Origin: Argentina anserina
Lineage: Eukaryota > Streptophyta > Magnoliopsida > Rosales > Rosaceae
NCBI RefSeq assembly: GCF_933775445.1
Contig: NC_065875.1
Span: forward strand, 3,596,001 to 3,660,000
Direction: 5' to 3'
DNA: 64,000 nucleotides
Of this stretch, positions 12,139 through 22,862 are shown piece after piece. Numbering within the stretch: position 1 is the first letter of the stretch; each line of letters opens with the position of its first letter. The position numbers and the translations under genes are program-made. Below the pieces are notes generated by a model. It worked only from the letters and a program-made list of their open reading frames with translations. It was not told the origin of the DNA and made no database searches.

Positions 12139-12353
12139 ACGTACAGAAATACGTATATAATATTTATACGTACAGAAATACGTATATAATATCTATACGT
12201 ACAGAAATACGTAAATAATATTTATACGTACAGAAATACGTATTAATATTTATACGTACAGAAATACGTATATAATATTTATACGTACAGAAATACGTAT
12301 TAATATTTATACGTACAGAAATACGTATATATTTATACGTACAGAAATACGTA
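12139..12353. repeat. Tandem array of ACGTACAGAAATACGTA units
   Basis: About eight units of 24-33 bases, each with a near-palindromic TACGTACAGAAATACGTA core separated by AT-rich spacers of varying length. The reverse complement of the same array is in the solo LTR at 20858-23361. Confidence 0.9.
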
Positions 12354-13133
12354 TTAATTGTATATTTGTACAGTAACCGTGAATAGTAACAGTGAACAGT
12401 AGCACTGAACAGTAACTTCGTAAAACCGAAAATTGCTGAACAGTAACCGATTATTACTGTTTCGGCATTTAAAGGTTTACGAAACGATTCTAAATTCTTT
12501 TCTTATCTTTTCAAGGTGATCGTTAAATCGAGGAAAGGAATTATCATCGGGAATTGTGGAATTACGCTCGAGTCAATAAGGTGAGTAAAAATCTCACGTA
12601 TTTACGAATCTACCCTCGCGGTGGTTCAATATTTTGCAAGGGAATTTATTAATGAATTACGAACATGTATACAATATAGTGGACTACATATATATACTGT
12701 ATAAATGGTAATAAGTGTATATATATATAGTTCATTATGTTATGTACTGTTATTAATTCATTAGAAACGGTCATTTCAATGACGAGAAATTGTGTATTGA
12801 GCATGTGTTTGTGAAATATGACATGTATAGGATATAGTAAACTATATATATATATTGTATAAATGGTAAATAAGTACGAATATATATAGTTTTCTATATA
12901 ATATACTGTTATGAGTTTTATTGCGATTACATCGAGCATAATTTTGAAACGTACAATATGATGTGTGATTATTGTACTTGAGTTTAACATTGAGTTTGTT
13001 AAAAAGTTAATTTGTCTTTGGACGTGATTTAGTACAATATGATGTGAGATTATTGTACATGTTTGGCAAGTCGGAACCTAGCCTTGGCCGGGCGAAAGTT
13101 ACGATACAGTTAGAGCTCTAGTCTGTCAGCCAT

Positions 13134-13320
13134 AGTACTTCATGTGAGGTAACGGGTGGTTATCTACTCATGAGTACTCAGATTGTTTTGGATGTTGGGT
13201 AGCGGGTGGTTACCCAATATCAGCGTAGTACTGCATGTGAGGTAACGGGTGGTTATCTGCTCATGGGTACTCAGATTGTTTTGGATGTTGGGTAGCGGGT
13301 GGCTATCAAATATCAGCGGT
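13134..13320. repeat. ~93-bp tandem repeat in solo LTR
   Basis: Two copies of a unit containing GAGGTAACGGGTGGTTATC, CTCAGATTGTTTTGGATG and GGGTAGCGGGTGGTTACC. The unit itself holds two related half-repeats (GGTAACGGGTGGTTA and GGTAGCGGGTGGTTA). The opposite-strand version is expanded to about four copies at 21433-21851. Confidence 0.88.
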
Positions 13321-13956
13321 GTATTACGAGAGGGGTAACAGATGTGTACCAGCGTTCTTGGTACCCGTATTATCAATGCATTTAGGTAACCAGAAGGGTT
13401 ACTTAATTTCTCATGAGCGTTTTATTTTATATTTCTTTGGGACAACCAGATGGGCCGTCCAATGACTCATGAGGGCATTTATATTGTTGATTGTGATTTT
13501 TCGTATATATTGATATGCGAACTGTATTGTCATTTTACTCATACGAGCTATAAGCTTACCGGGTTTGTGTTTACAATCCCGGTGCACCAATTCAATGGTG
13601 TAGGGGATAATTCCGCAGGTACTGATTAGCGGAGATTGAGTGACGACTCCGGAGATTCGAAGTCGTTCGTATCCTGTTCGTGGTGAGATTTCTGGCGTGG
13701 ATTTGTGTGAGAATTGGAGTGAATTTATTTGTGAGCTTTGTGAGAGTTGTGAGGATTATTACATTTTCCATCATATTGTAATGTCAAATTATAAATTTGG
13801 TTTGTAATAATCGGTTTGACTGAGTTGTATTTGGAACTCAGAGATGATCCGATGTGCACGTTAAATGATTTCAATTTCTTGAGATTGTTTTTGGTGTTCT
13901 AACGACTTTGAAATTTTGAGTTTTTAGGCTCGAAATTTTAGGGTCGTTTCAACTTA

Positions 13957-16900
13957 TGAGAAAGGAAGCAGTTCAATCAATCCAAACTATACCAAATGTG
14001 CAACCTGTGAGAAAGCTCACTTAGGTGAATGCTGGTTTAAAGGTCAGTCAAGATGTCCACATTGTAATAGGTTTGGACATGCAGCAAAAGATTGTAACAA
14101 AGGAAATCAACAAGCAAACTGCACAGAGGAGTGTGATGCAAATGTGTTCAGTATGACACAAGCTGAAACTACTGCAGAAAACAAAAATGTGTGGCTTGTT
14201 GATAGTGCTTGTAGCAACCATATGACTGCAAATGCAAATCTCCTGTATGATGTGGACTACAACAGCATTACAAAAGTGAAGATGGGAAATGGAATGTTAG
14301 TGGATACAAGAGGCAAAGGGAGCATAGCTATTGAAACTAAAAATGGGAAAATGTTCATCAGAGAGGTGTTGCTGGTTCCTGATCTAAACTCAAATCTGTT
14401 GAGTGTAGGTCAACTTATTGAGCATGGTTATCATCTACATTTTTGTGATGACTCTTGTCAAATCTTTGAAAGGGGGAGCATAACAAAAGTCATGGTGGAT
14501 ATAGATATGAAGAGGAACCGAAGTTTTTCTCTATCTCTCAAATATGCTGCAGAAAGTGCAAGAAGAATGGATGCGAAGGATGATTTATGGTTGTGGCATC
14601 AAAGACTTGGACATCTGAATTTTAAAAGTCTCAAGTTGCTGCATGAAAAAGAAATGGTGCAGGGGTTACCAAAAATTATAGAAGTAAATGATGTATGTGA
14701 AGGATGTGCTCTTGGGAAAATGCATACTATCTCATTTCCAAAGAGAAAGGCATGGAGAGCAAAAGCACCACTGGAGCTAGTGCATTCTGATGTTTGTGGT
14801 CCAATGAAAACAACTACACAGGGAGGAAATAAATATTTTTTGACATTTATTGATGATTACTCAAGAATGACCTGGGTTTATTGCATGAGGTTGAAGAGTG
14901 AAGTATTCACTATTTTTAAAAAATTTCAAGCTATGGTGGAGAGACAATCTGAGTTGAAGTTGAAAAAACTTAGATCAGACAGAGGTGGTGAATACACATC
15001 AAATGAATTCAAGAATTTCTGTGCAGACATTGGTTTGGAAAGACAGCTTACAGTGAGTTACACACCTCAACAAAATGGAGTGGCTGAGAAAAAAAATAGA
15101 ACGATTGTAGAAATGGCCAAATCCATGTTGTATGAGAAAAAGGTGTCTCTAGAGTATTGGGGTGAAGCAGTTAATACTGCAGTGTACTTAATGAACAGAC
15201 ATCCTACAGTAGCTGTGCAAGGCAAGACTCCAGTTGAAGCATGGAGTGGAAGGAAGCCAAGTGTGAATCACTTGAGGGTGTTTAGATCTATCTGCTATGC
15301 TCACATTCCTGAAGAACTTAGAACCAAGTTGGATGAGACAAGTGAAAAATGTGTTTTCATGGGGTACAGTTTACAGACAAAGGGCTACAGGCTCTACAAT
15401 TTGAAAAAAGAAAAATTGATAATTGCAAAAGATGTTCTCTTCAGTGAGAATTCATCTTGGGATTGGAAAAATGGTACAATCCGAATTAAAGAAGCTTTTG
15501 TTCATGATGAACAAGAAGGTCCAGAAGAGTTGGAGCTTAATCCACCACAACAGTCTCCACAGAGCCCTCAACAAACCTCACCTGAAAATTCTGAGGCTCA
15601 ATCTACACCAAGCTCAACACCAATAAGGATGAGAAGGTTGAATGATGTGTATGCAAGCTGCAATGGCTGCTTGTTTGAGCCAGAAAAATTTGAAGATGCA
15701 GTAAAAGAAGATGAATGGAGGGTAGCAATGAAGGAGGAAATAAATGTGATTGTGAAAAACAACACTTGGGAGTTAGTTGAGAAACCAGACAACAAGGATG
15801 TCATTGGTTTGAAGTGGATTTATAAAACCAAGCTGAAGGCAGATGGTTCTGTGGAAAGAAATAAAGCAAGATTGGTGGCAAAAAGGTATGCACAGATACC
15901 TGGAGTTGATTGCAATGAAACGTTTGCACCAGTGGCAAGGCATGAGACCATAAGAGGTCTGATTTCCATTGCTGCACAAAAAGGCTGGTATCTACACCAG
16001 TTGGATGTCAAGTCTACATTTCTAAATGGAGTGCTGAAAGAAGAAGTTTTTGTGGAGCAACCACAAGGGTTCATCATAAAGGGCAAAGAGCAGAAGGTGT
16101 ACAAATTGAAGAAAGCTCTATATGGCTTGAAACAAGCACCAAGAGCTTGGTATGGTGAAATCGATTCATATTTTACAGAGAGAGGTTTTAAAAGAAGTGA
16201 GAATGAGCCTGCTCTTTACACCAAAACTGAAGGTACTTCAAGTATACTTATTGTCTCCTTATATGTTGATGATTTAGTATTTACTGGAAGTTGTGAAAAA
16301 ATGATTTTTGATTTCAAGTCTGATATGATGTTGAAATATGAAATGAGTGATTTGGGAATATTGCATTATTTTCTGGGAATTGAGATAGTTCAAACTGTGG
16401 AAGGAATTTTTATCTCACAGAAAAAATATGCAAAGGAAATTTTAGAGAAGTTTAAGATGCTAGGATGCAAGCCAGTGGCTACTCCTCTAGTTGTCAATGA
16501 AAAATTTTCAAAAGAAGATGGAAGTGGTAGTGCATATGAGAGTTTATACAGAAGCCTAGTGGGAAGCTTGCTATACTTGACTGCAACAAGACCAGATATA
16601 ATGTATGCTGCAAGCTTGATGTCCAGATTTATGCACAACCCTACTAAGATTCACTATGGAGCTGCTAAGAGAATCCTGAGATACATCCAAGGTACTATGG
16701 ACTTTGGAATACTGTATGAGAGGAATGTGGAACCAAAACTCTTTGGCTTTTGTGACAGTGACTGGGGAGGAAGTGTTGATGATTTGAAAAGTACATCAGG
16801 TTATACTTTCACACTAGGAACTGGTGTATTCTCTTGGGCTTCAAAGAAGCAAAAATCAGTGGCTTTATCCACAACTGAAGCTGAGTATGTGTCTGTATCG

Positions 16901-17224
16901 ATTGCCACTTCACAAGCAATTTGGCTAAGAAGAGTCATAAATGACTTTGGTGAGAAGCAAGGGTCTGCAACAACTATTTTCTGTGATAACAAATCTGCAA
17001 TTGCTATGAGCAAGAATCCAGTTTATCACAGCAGGGCAAAACACATTGCCTTGAAGTTTCACTACATCAGAGGTGCAGTTGAAGAAAATGAAGTTGATTT
17101 GATATACTGCAATACTGAAGACCAAGTGGCAGATATCTTCACCAAGGCTCTGCCAAGAGAAAGATTTATATATCTAAGAGGTTTGCTAGGAGTGAAGAAG
17201 CAAAGCATTAAGAGGGAGTGTTGA
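13957..17224 (+). CDS. Copia nucleocapsid-pol polyprotein
   Basis: An uninterrupted frame from the target duplication of the solo LTR to TGA at 17222-17224, which lies in the first six bases of the 3' LTR. Order: CCHC zinc knuckle (about 14060-14101); protease VWLVDSACSNHM; GAG-preintegrase and HHCC zinc finger (WHQRLGHLNF ... CEGCALGK); integrase core (HSDVCGP, LRSDRGGEY, TPQQNGVAEKKNR); reverse transcriptase (ARLVAKRYAQ, LDVKSTFLNG, catalytic YVDD in LYVDDLVFTG); RNase H (ALSTTEAEYV, FCDNKSA). All catalytic motifs that I can check are present, so pol looks intact although its gag partner is split. Translation initiation for this part alone is not evident. Confidence 0.95.
17210..17218 (+). 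other. Polypurine tract of the copia element
   Basis: AAGAGGGAG immediately before the 3' LTR, the expected plus-strand primer site. Confidence 0.85.
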
Positions 17225-17604
17225 TGTTAATGACTTCCTGCTGCAACTAGGAAACTGCTGCAGAAAAATCTAATAAGATTTTCCAACTGCAGTTTACTGT
17301 TTTCTCCACTCAAAAACAATCATAGATATTTTGTGTAATTCAATTTCAGTTTGAGTTCTTCTCCTTGCATATTTTGTAGGTTAACCTTTCATTTTGCTTC
17401 ACTATATAAAGTGAGAGATGCTTGATCAATATGTAAGGACTAAGGAAATTATAAGATCTGGAAATATCAATACAGCTGCATGTTCAGTTTGTTTTCAAAT
17501 CTATATTTTGTTCTTCATACTCATCTTGCTACTGCAAGATTGATTGTTCAATCTGCTCAATCATATCCTGTTACATAACAAGATAGAGGAATCGAATTCT
17601 AACA
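17219..17604 (+). repeat. Copia 3' LTR
   Basis: 386 bp, nearly identical to the 5' LTR, ending AACA followed by the TTTTG target duplication. Confidence 0.97.
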
Positions 17605-17609
17605 TTTTG

Positions 17610-18215
17610 CCCCCAGTTCTCGAATCTACTGATCAAGTTCAAGTGTTGAACAGTTTTTACAGTAGCATGTTGAGATTCTTAACAGATTTCTTCCGCGTAC
17701 GGTCGTCCACCAGTTCTCTGCTTGGCCAAATGAGTGAACCTTCTCGTTCGCCCGAAGGTGATGATAATACAGCGATCTCCGCACCTTACCACTACCGTTA
17801 CATATATGGTTCAGATGCCTTTTAAAAAGGCATGCATCTTTAAGAAGATAACCTGGAGTCTAAATGTTGAAAAGAAAAACTGGAATACCATATATCTTTA
17901 TATACTTAATACTTCACATCATATATGTACATTTAATGCACCACACACTTTCCAGAGTTAGCTGAAATAAGCTAGTAGAATACATCTTTGTAAATTTTTA
18001 AAATTGTACCGACAAAGCTACCGGCTTAGCTACTTAAGAAATTACTTCCCACATTAGATTAGGTATATGTATTCCACCCTTCTTCCGAAGCATTCCTAAT
18101 AGGCAAGTACTATCAAACTTTATATGATTCCTAATTTCTAAGAGCAACATATAATTGATGTTTACAAACTGGGGCTCTATATATATTGCTAAACCAGTGT
18201 TTCAATAACGTGAGT
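17610..18215. other. Intergenic region upstream of F-box pseudogene
   Basis: A frame of about 70 codons continues from the copia insertion point (VLESTDQVQVLNSFYSSMLR) to 17825 and is also open for a few codons on the other side of the element. I do not recognise it and give it no function. The rest is AT-rich, with no other signal. Confidence 0.4.
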
Positions 18216-20316
18216 ATGGGGCCAGAAAGATATAATATGGAAGAATCAAAGTGGCACAAACTCCCAGTTGAAATTGTAGAGTTGATCTTGAAAAAGTTGG
18301 CTTCCATCGACATTCTCCGCTTCGAAGCAGTTTGTTCTTCTTGGAGATTAGCTGCAAAATCTTATGTTGCTTCCCCGTATTACCATCCCTTGCCTCAAGC
18401 TCCATGGCTCATGCTTCGCAATGATCAAGACGATAACAAAAGTTGCCAATTCTTTAGTGTCGAGGAGAAAAGGGTTTACACCATTCCGAATGTGTTTGAA
18501 GGCTTCCATGATGATTGTTGCGTGGGTTCTTCCAATGGCTGGCTGGTGATTATGGACAAGAAAGCTGCCTTATATCTTTTGAATCCGATTTCAAGAGCTA
18601 CCATTGAACTCCCAGATATTCAGACTCTTCCTGACTTCTCCATCAACTTTTCAAGTGATCATATTTCAAAAACTATCGTTTCGTCGGACCCTTCTCGCAG
18701 CAATAACTTTGTCGTGGCAGTGTTAACTAGACAATATTCATCGTTATCAAGATTTGGATTCTACAAGCATGAAGATAAAACATGGAAAAGCTTAGATGGT
18801 GCACGTCACAGAGGCTATCAGGGTATTATATTCCACCACGAACAACTCTATGCACTGAGATTGAACGCCGAAGTAGATCTTTGGGACTTTGGGAAGCCAG
18901 TTCCTGTGAAAACCACATACCTATGCGTATAGTAGGCTATGAGACTTATTTGGTAGAGTCATTGGGTGACATTTTGCAAGTGAAGCGGATTTATCAAAGG
19001 AAGTTGTATGGTGATTTCTACATAACATCGCACTTTCTGGTGTACAGGATGAATTTTGTTGGAAAATAGTTGGAAAAACCATTTAAAACCAAATTTTAAT
19101 TGATTAATTAAATTAAGTTAAACTTATAATTAATCAAAGATGAACATAGATTTGAGTTCTCCATAATGAGGGCTACAAGATCATATGTTTGTTTGTGTAA
19201 TTTGGTTTGTGGGTGAATAAGAAATTGTCACTCAAAGATGGCTACTTAGAATGAGGGAAATGTATTTGTCCCACATTTGAAAAGAGAAGTGTTGAAAATA
19301 CTTTATATAGAATCCATTGTGTATAAATTGTAAAGTCTGTAAGTTTTTTTATACCCTCTCGCGCACGCGCAGGGGTGCAAATCTTATTTCATAAGGGAAA
19401 CCCGTGCGACCTGCGGACACGAATGCAACACCGAATTGAGGGTCGGATTCTTTTTGCATTTCCGAAAATTCGATTTTGACTTTTCAAATTCTCTTGACTG
19501 TTCAAATTCTAACAACTGAGTTATTGTGTGTTATGAAGAATTATAACAGAATTGAAATCAATATTTATAACTCATGTATGTAATGATCTTTTGATTTCTA
19601 TAACAGCCATCTTATTAATTGCTTATTGCAAATCCTCACAGTATAAATAGCCACCATCCTTTCATTGTAAGATGATCCAATTCGAAACACAATCCTCTCC
19701 CACTCTCAAAATTCTTAGCTTTTCTCTAGTGATAGAAAGAGGTACATTTCGAGTTCGTTGAAGGTTCTAGTTAGTAGTGCAACTTCCTAGAATCGTTTAG
19801 TCGTTATATCCTCGGAGACAAGTGCCAAGCATCCTTGCACCGGTAGAGAATGCGTAAACGTCTTAAGGACAATGTGGTATCACACACGTCTCGACTAGTT
19901 CTTCCATCATCAATCGTTCGGTATTTTGGTTGAATTCTTTTTCGTGTTCTTCGTTTCTGATTTATAATTATTTATAATTCAACTTATTAAATTATATATG
20001 CAATATATCACTGTTTATATAGCAAATTTAACAGTGGGAGAAAGTGGAATGTTTGGGTGAGCGGATTTTGTTTTGGGGTCAACATGGATCGGTAAAATCA
20101 TCAGCGACACATTTTACCAAATTTGATGAAAACTCGATATACCATTATGATAACGAAGCTAGTCATAATGTCGGTGTATACAGCCTAACAACTAAAAATT
20201 TTAAGCCATTTCACAAATTTGAGAAGTGGAGAACTGATCGAGCACCCTTTTGGATTGTTCCCAATCTTTGTGCAAGTAACAGTATTCCGCGGTCTGCTCT
20301 TCATTCATCTCTTTGA
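18216..20316 (+). pseudogene. F-box/DUF295 (KIB1-4 beta-propeller) protein, broken
   Basis: Such proteins are substrate adaptors of SCF ubiquitin ligases. The N-terminal F-box (SKWHKLPVEIVELILKKL ... VCSSWRLAAKSY) is followed by DUF295 repeats (LPQAPWLML, SVEEKRVYTIP, GSSNGWLVIMDKKAALYLLNPIS). The frame ends at 18932 after KTTYLCV. The next domain block (RIVGYETYLVESLGDILQVKR) continues one frame over, so there is a small indel near 18905. The C-terminal block (WEKVECLGERILFWG ... NSIYHYDNE) only appears from 20034, after a ~1-kb insertion. ATG at 18216 or 18237 are both possible starts. DUF295 genes are normally intronless, so I call it a pseudogene. It could still make a truncated F-box protein of about 239 residues. 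Confidence 0.85.
19057..20033 (+). mobile_element. Insertion resembling a solo LTR in the F-box gene
   Basis: 977 bp beginning TGTTGGAAAATAG and ending ATTTAACA, the end pattern of copia LTRs. It has a TATA-like CAGTATAAATAG near 19637 and no coding sequence. It separates DUF295 coding blocks (RMNF before, TWEKVECLG after). The 5-bp flanks AATTT and GTGGG do not match, so the exact ends are uncertain. An alternative reading is a recent intron, since the interval also starts with GT and ends with AACAG. Confidence 0.6.
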
Positions 20317-20322
20317 ACTCCC

Positions 20323-20324
<2 letters not shown>

Positions 20325-20365
<41 letters not shown>
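20325..20365. repeat. (GA)n microsatellite
   Basis: About 20 GA units between the two F-box pseudogene copies. Confidence 0.97.
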
Positions 20366-20370
<5 letters not shown>

Positions 20371-21432
20371 TTACCACAATGAGTTCTTCTGGAAGTATGC
20401 TGCAAACTCTTACATCGCTGCACCTCGATCATTACAAGCCTTTGCCTCAATCTCCATGGCTTGCGCTTGGTAAGGGTCAAGAAGATCGACAACAGTTGCC
20501 GGTTTTCAGTGTCGACGAGAAAATGGTCTACACCATCAAGATCGTATATATTATTTAAAGGCTGTTGTGTTGGCTTATCATTTGGGTCATTGGGTGGCTG
20601 GTGGTTATGAACTTATGATCAAGGACAATCTTAAATCTTCTCAATAATCCAGTTTCTGGTGAAAGCATTCAGCGGCGGATCCACATAGAGGCCAGTCTAG
20701 GCACCTGCCTAGGCTGAGTTTTTACTTTACCCTTGATTATACAAGTTAGTTGTAGGTAAGAGGCATGAAAAAATAGCAGAACAAAAAAAAGGAAAACCCA
20801 GTAGAATTTGACGAAGAAAAAAAAACTTCCAGCGCACTTTTGTTCACAAACTATAAGTGTAACGACCCTAAAATTTCGAGCTTAAAAACTCAAAATCTTA
20901 AAATCGTTAAACACAAAAATAATCTCAATGAAATCGAAATCATTTTAATGTTGCAGCGGATCACATCTGAGTTTAAAATATAACTCAGTCAAGCCGATTA
21001 TTACAAACCCAAATGATAATTCAACATATAACGAATGGAATTGTATAATCCTCACAACAACCTCACAAATAAAATCACACCAAATCTCACACACAATCCA
21101 CGCTGGAACCTCACCACGACTGGATGCGATCGACTTCGAGTCTTCGGAGTCGTCACTCAATCACCACTACTCAGCACCTGTGGAAGTATCCCCTACACCA
21201 TTGAATTGGTGCACCGGGATTGTAAACACAAACCCGGTAAGCTTATAGCTCGTATGAGTAAAATCACAATACAGTTCGCATATCAATATATACGAAAGAT
21301 CACAAAACACAAATATAAATGCCCTCATGAGTCAATAGTCAGCCCATCTGGTTGACCCAAAGAAATATGAAATAAAACGCTCATGAGGAAATTAAGTAAC
21401 CCTTCTGGTTACCCAATGCATTTATAATACGG

Positions 21433-21851
21433 GTACCAAGAACGCAGGTACACATCTGTTACCCCTCTCGTAATACACCGCTGATATTGGATAGCCACCC
21501 GCTACCCAACATCCAAAACAATCTGAGTACCCATGAGCAGATAACCACCCGTTACCTCGCATGCAGTACTACTCTGATATTGGGTAACCACCCGCTACCC
21601 AACATCCAAAACAATCTGAGTACTCATGAGTAGATAACCACCCGTTACCTCACATGAAGTACTATGGTGATATTGGGTAACCACCCGCTACCCAACATCC
21701 AAAACAATCTGAGTACTCATGAGTAGATAACCACCCGTTACCTCACATGAAGTACTATGGTGATATTGGGTAACCACCCGCTACCCAACATCCAAAACAA
21801 TCTGAGTACTCATGAGTAGATAACCACCCGTTACCTCACATGAAGTACTAT
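21433..21851. repeat. 93-bp tandem array in solo LTR
   Basis: Units start at 21527, 21620, 21713 and 21806, exactly 93 bases apart, with a more diverged unit before and a truncated one at the end. Each includes CTACCCAACATCCAAAACAA and GATAACCACCCGTTACC. The middle copies are nearly identical, so the array expanded recently. Confidence 0.95.
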
Positions 21852-22673
21852 GGCTGACAGACTAGAGCTCTAACTGTATCGTAACTTTCGCCCGGCCAAA
21901 GGCTAGGTTCCGACTTGCCAAACACGTACAATAATCTCACATCATATTGTACCAATCACGTCCGAAGACAAATCAACATTTAAACAATCTCAATGTTAAA
22001 AATCACGTACAATAATCTCACATTATATTGTACGTTTTAAGACTTTCACGATATAACCACAATAAAATCATAACAGTATATTATATAGCAAACTATATAT
22101 ATTCGTATTTATTTACCATTTATACAATATATGCATAGTCCACTATATCCTATACATGTCATATTTCATAAACACCTGAAAATTACGTACGATAATCTCA
22201 CATCATATCGTACCATTTGAATCACATACACATGCCAAATTTTTCTGTCACTGAAATGACTATTTTTAATGAATTAATAACAGTACGTAATTTAATGAAC
22301 TATATATATATATGTACTTATTACCATTATACTGTATATATGTAGTCCACTAAATTATATACATGTTGTAATTCATTTAATAAACACACTTGCAAAATGT
22401 TGAATCACCACGAGGGTAGATTCGTAATTCAGTGAGATCTTACTCACCTTATCGACTCGAGCGTAATTCCACAATTCCCGATGATATTCCTTTCCTCGAT
22501 TTAATGATCACCTTGAACAGATAAGAAAAGAATTTAGAATCGTTTCGTAACCTTTAAATGCCGAAACAGTAATAATCGGTTACTGTTCAGCAATTTTTGG
22601 TTTTACGAAGTTACTGTTCAGTGGTACTATTCACTGTTACTATTCTCGGATACTGTACAAATATGCAATTAAT

Positions 22674-22862
22674 ACGTATTTCTGTACGTATAAATATTAA
22701 TACGTATTTCTGTACGTATAAATATTAATACGTATTTCTGTACGTATAAATATTAATACGTATTTTCTGTACGTATAAATATTCTATACGTATTTCTGTA
22801 CGTATAAATATTAATACGTATTTCTATACGTATAAATATTAATACGTATTTCTGTACGTATA
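22674..22862. repeat. Tandem array of TACGTATTTCTGTACGTA units
   Basis: Seven or so units of about 29 bases with AT-rich spacers (TAAATATTAA), the reverse complement of the array at 12139-12353. Confidence 0.92.

Larger units (their letters stand above)
10888..13951 (+). repeat. Solo LTR, family A, plus orientation, inserted in copia gag
   Basis: 3064 bp with TG...CA ends (TGTAATAATCC to GGGTCGTTTCA), flanked by an exact 5-bp duplication ACTTA (10883-10887 and 13952-13956). There is no gag, pol or primer site, so it is a solo LTR or an LTR-sized non-autonomous element. A TATA box at 11208 followed by a CT-rich leader suggests that the plus strand is the sense strand of the LTR. It carries a 9-bp-arm GC palindrome, a GTACAGAAATACGTA tandem array and a ~93-bp tandem array, described separately. 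It is younger than the copia insertion that holds it. Confidence 0.93.
9636..17604 (+). mobile_element. Full-length Ty1/copia LTR retrotransposon, interrupted by a solo LTR
   Basis: Both LTRs are present and begin TGTTG and end AACA. A 5-bp target duplication TTTTG flanks the element (9631-9635 and 17605-17609). A primer-binding site, gag, a full pol and a polypurine tract lie in the expected order. Domain order in pol is protease, integrase, reverse transcriptase, RNase H, which defines Ty1/copia. The LTRs differ by two substitutions and one single-base indel, so the insertion is recent. A 3064-bp solo LTR of another family sits in gag (10888-13951). Without it the element would be about 4.9 kb, normal for the superfamily. 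With gag split, this copy cannot make its own full polyprotein. Confidence 0.97.

Noticed and set aside
12139..12353. Evenly repeated short units suggesting a CRISPR-like array
   Set aside because: Eukaryotic LTR tandem repeat; spacers are AT-rich variants of each other, not unique sequences.
12649..12990. 113-codon minus-strand frame
   Set aside because: Ile/Tyr/His-rich translation of AT repeats in the LTR.
10888..13951. Interpretation as a Mutator-type element with a 10-bp duplication (TCAACTTATG)
   Set aside because: A 5-bp duplication with TG...CA ends explains this copy and also the one at 20858-23361, where no 9-10 bp duplication exists.
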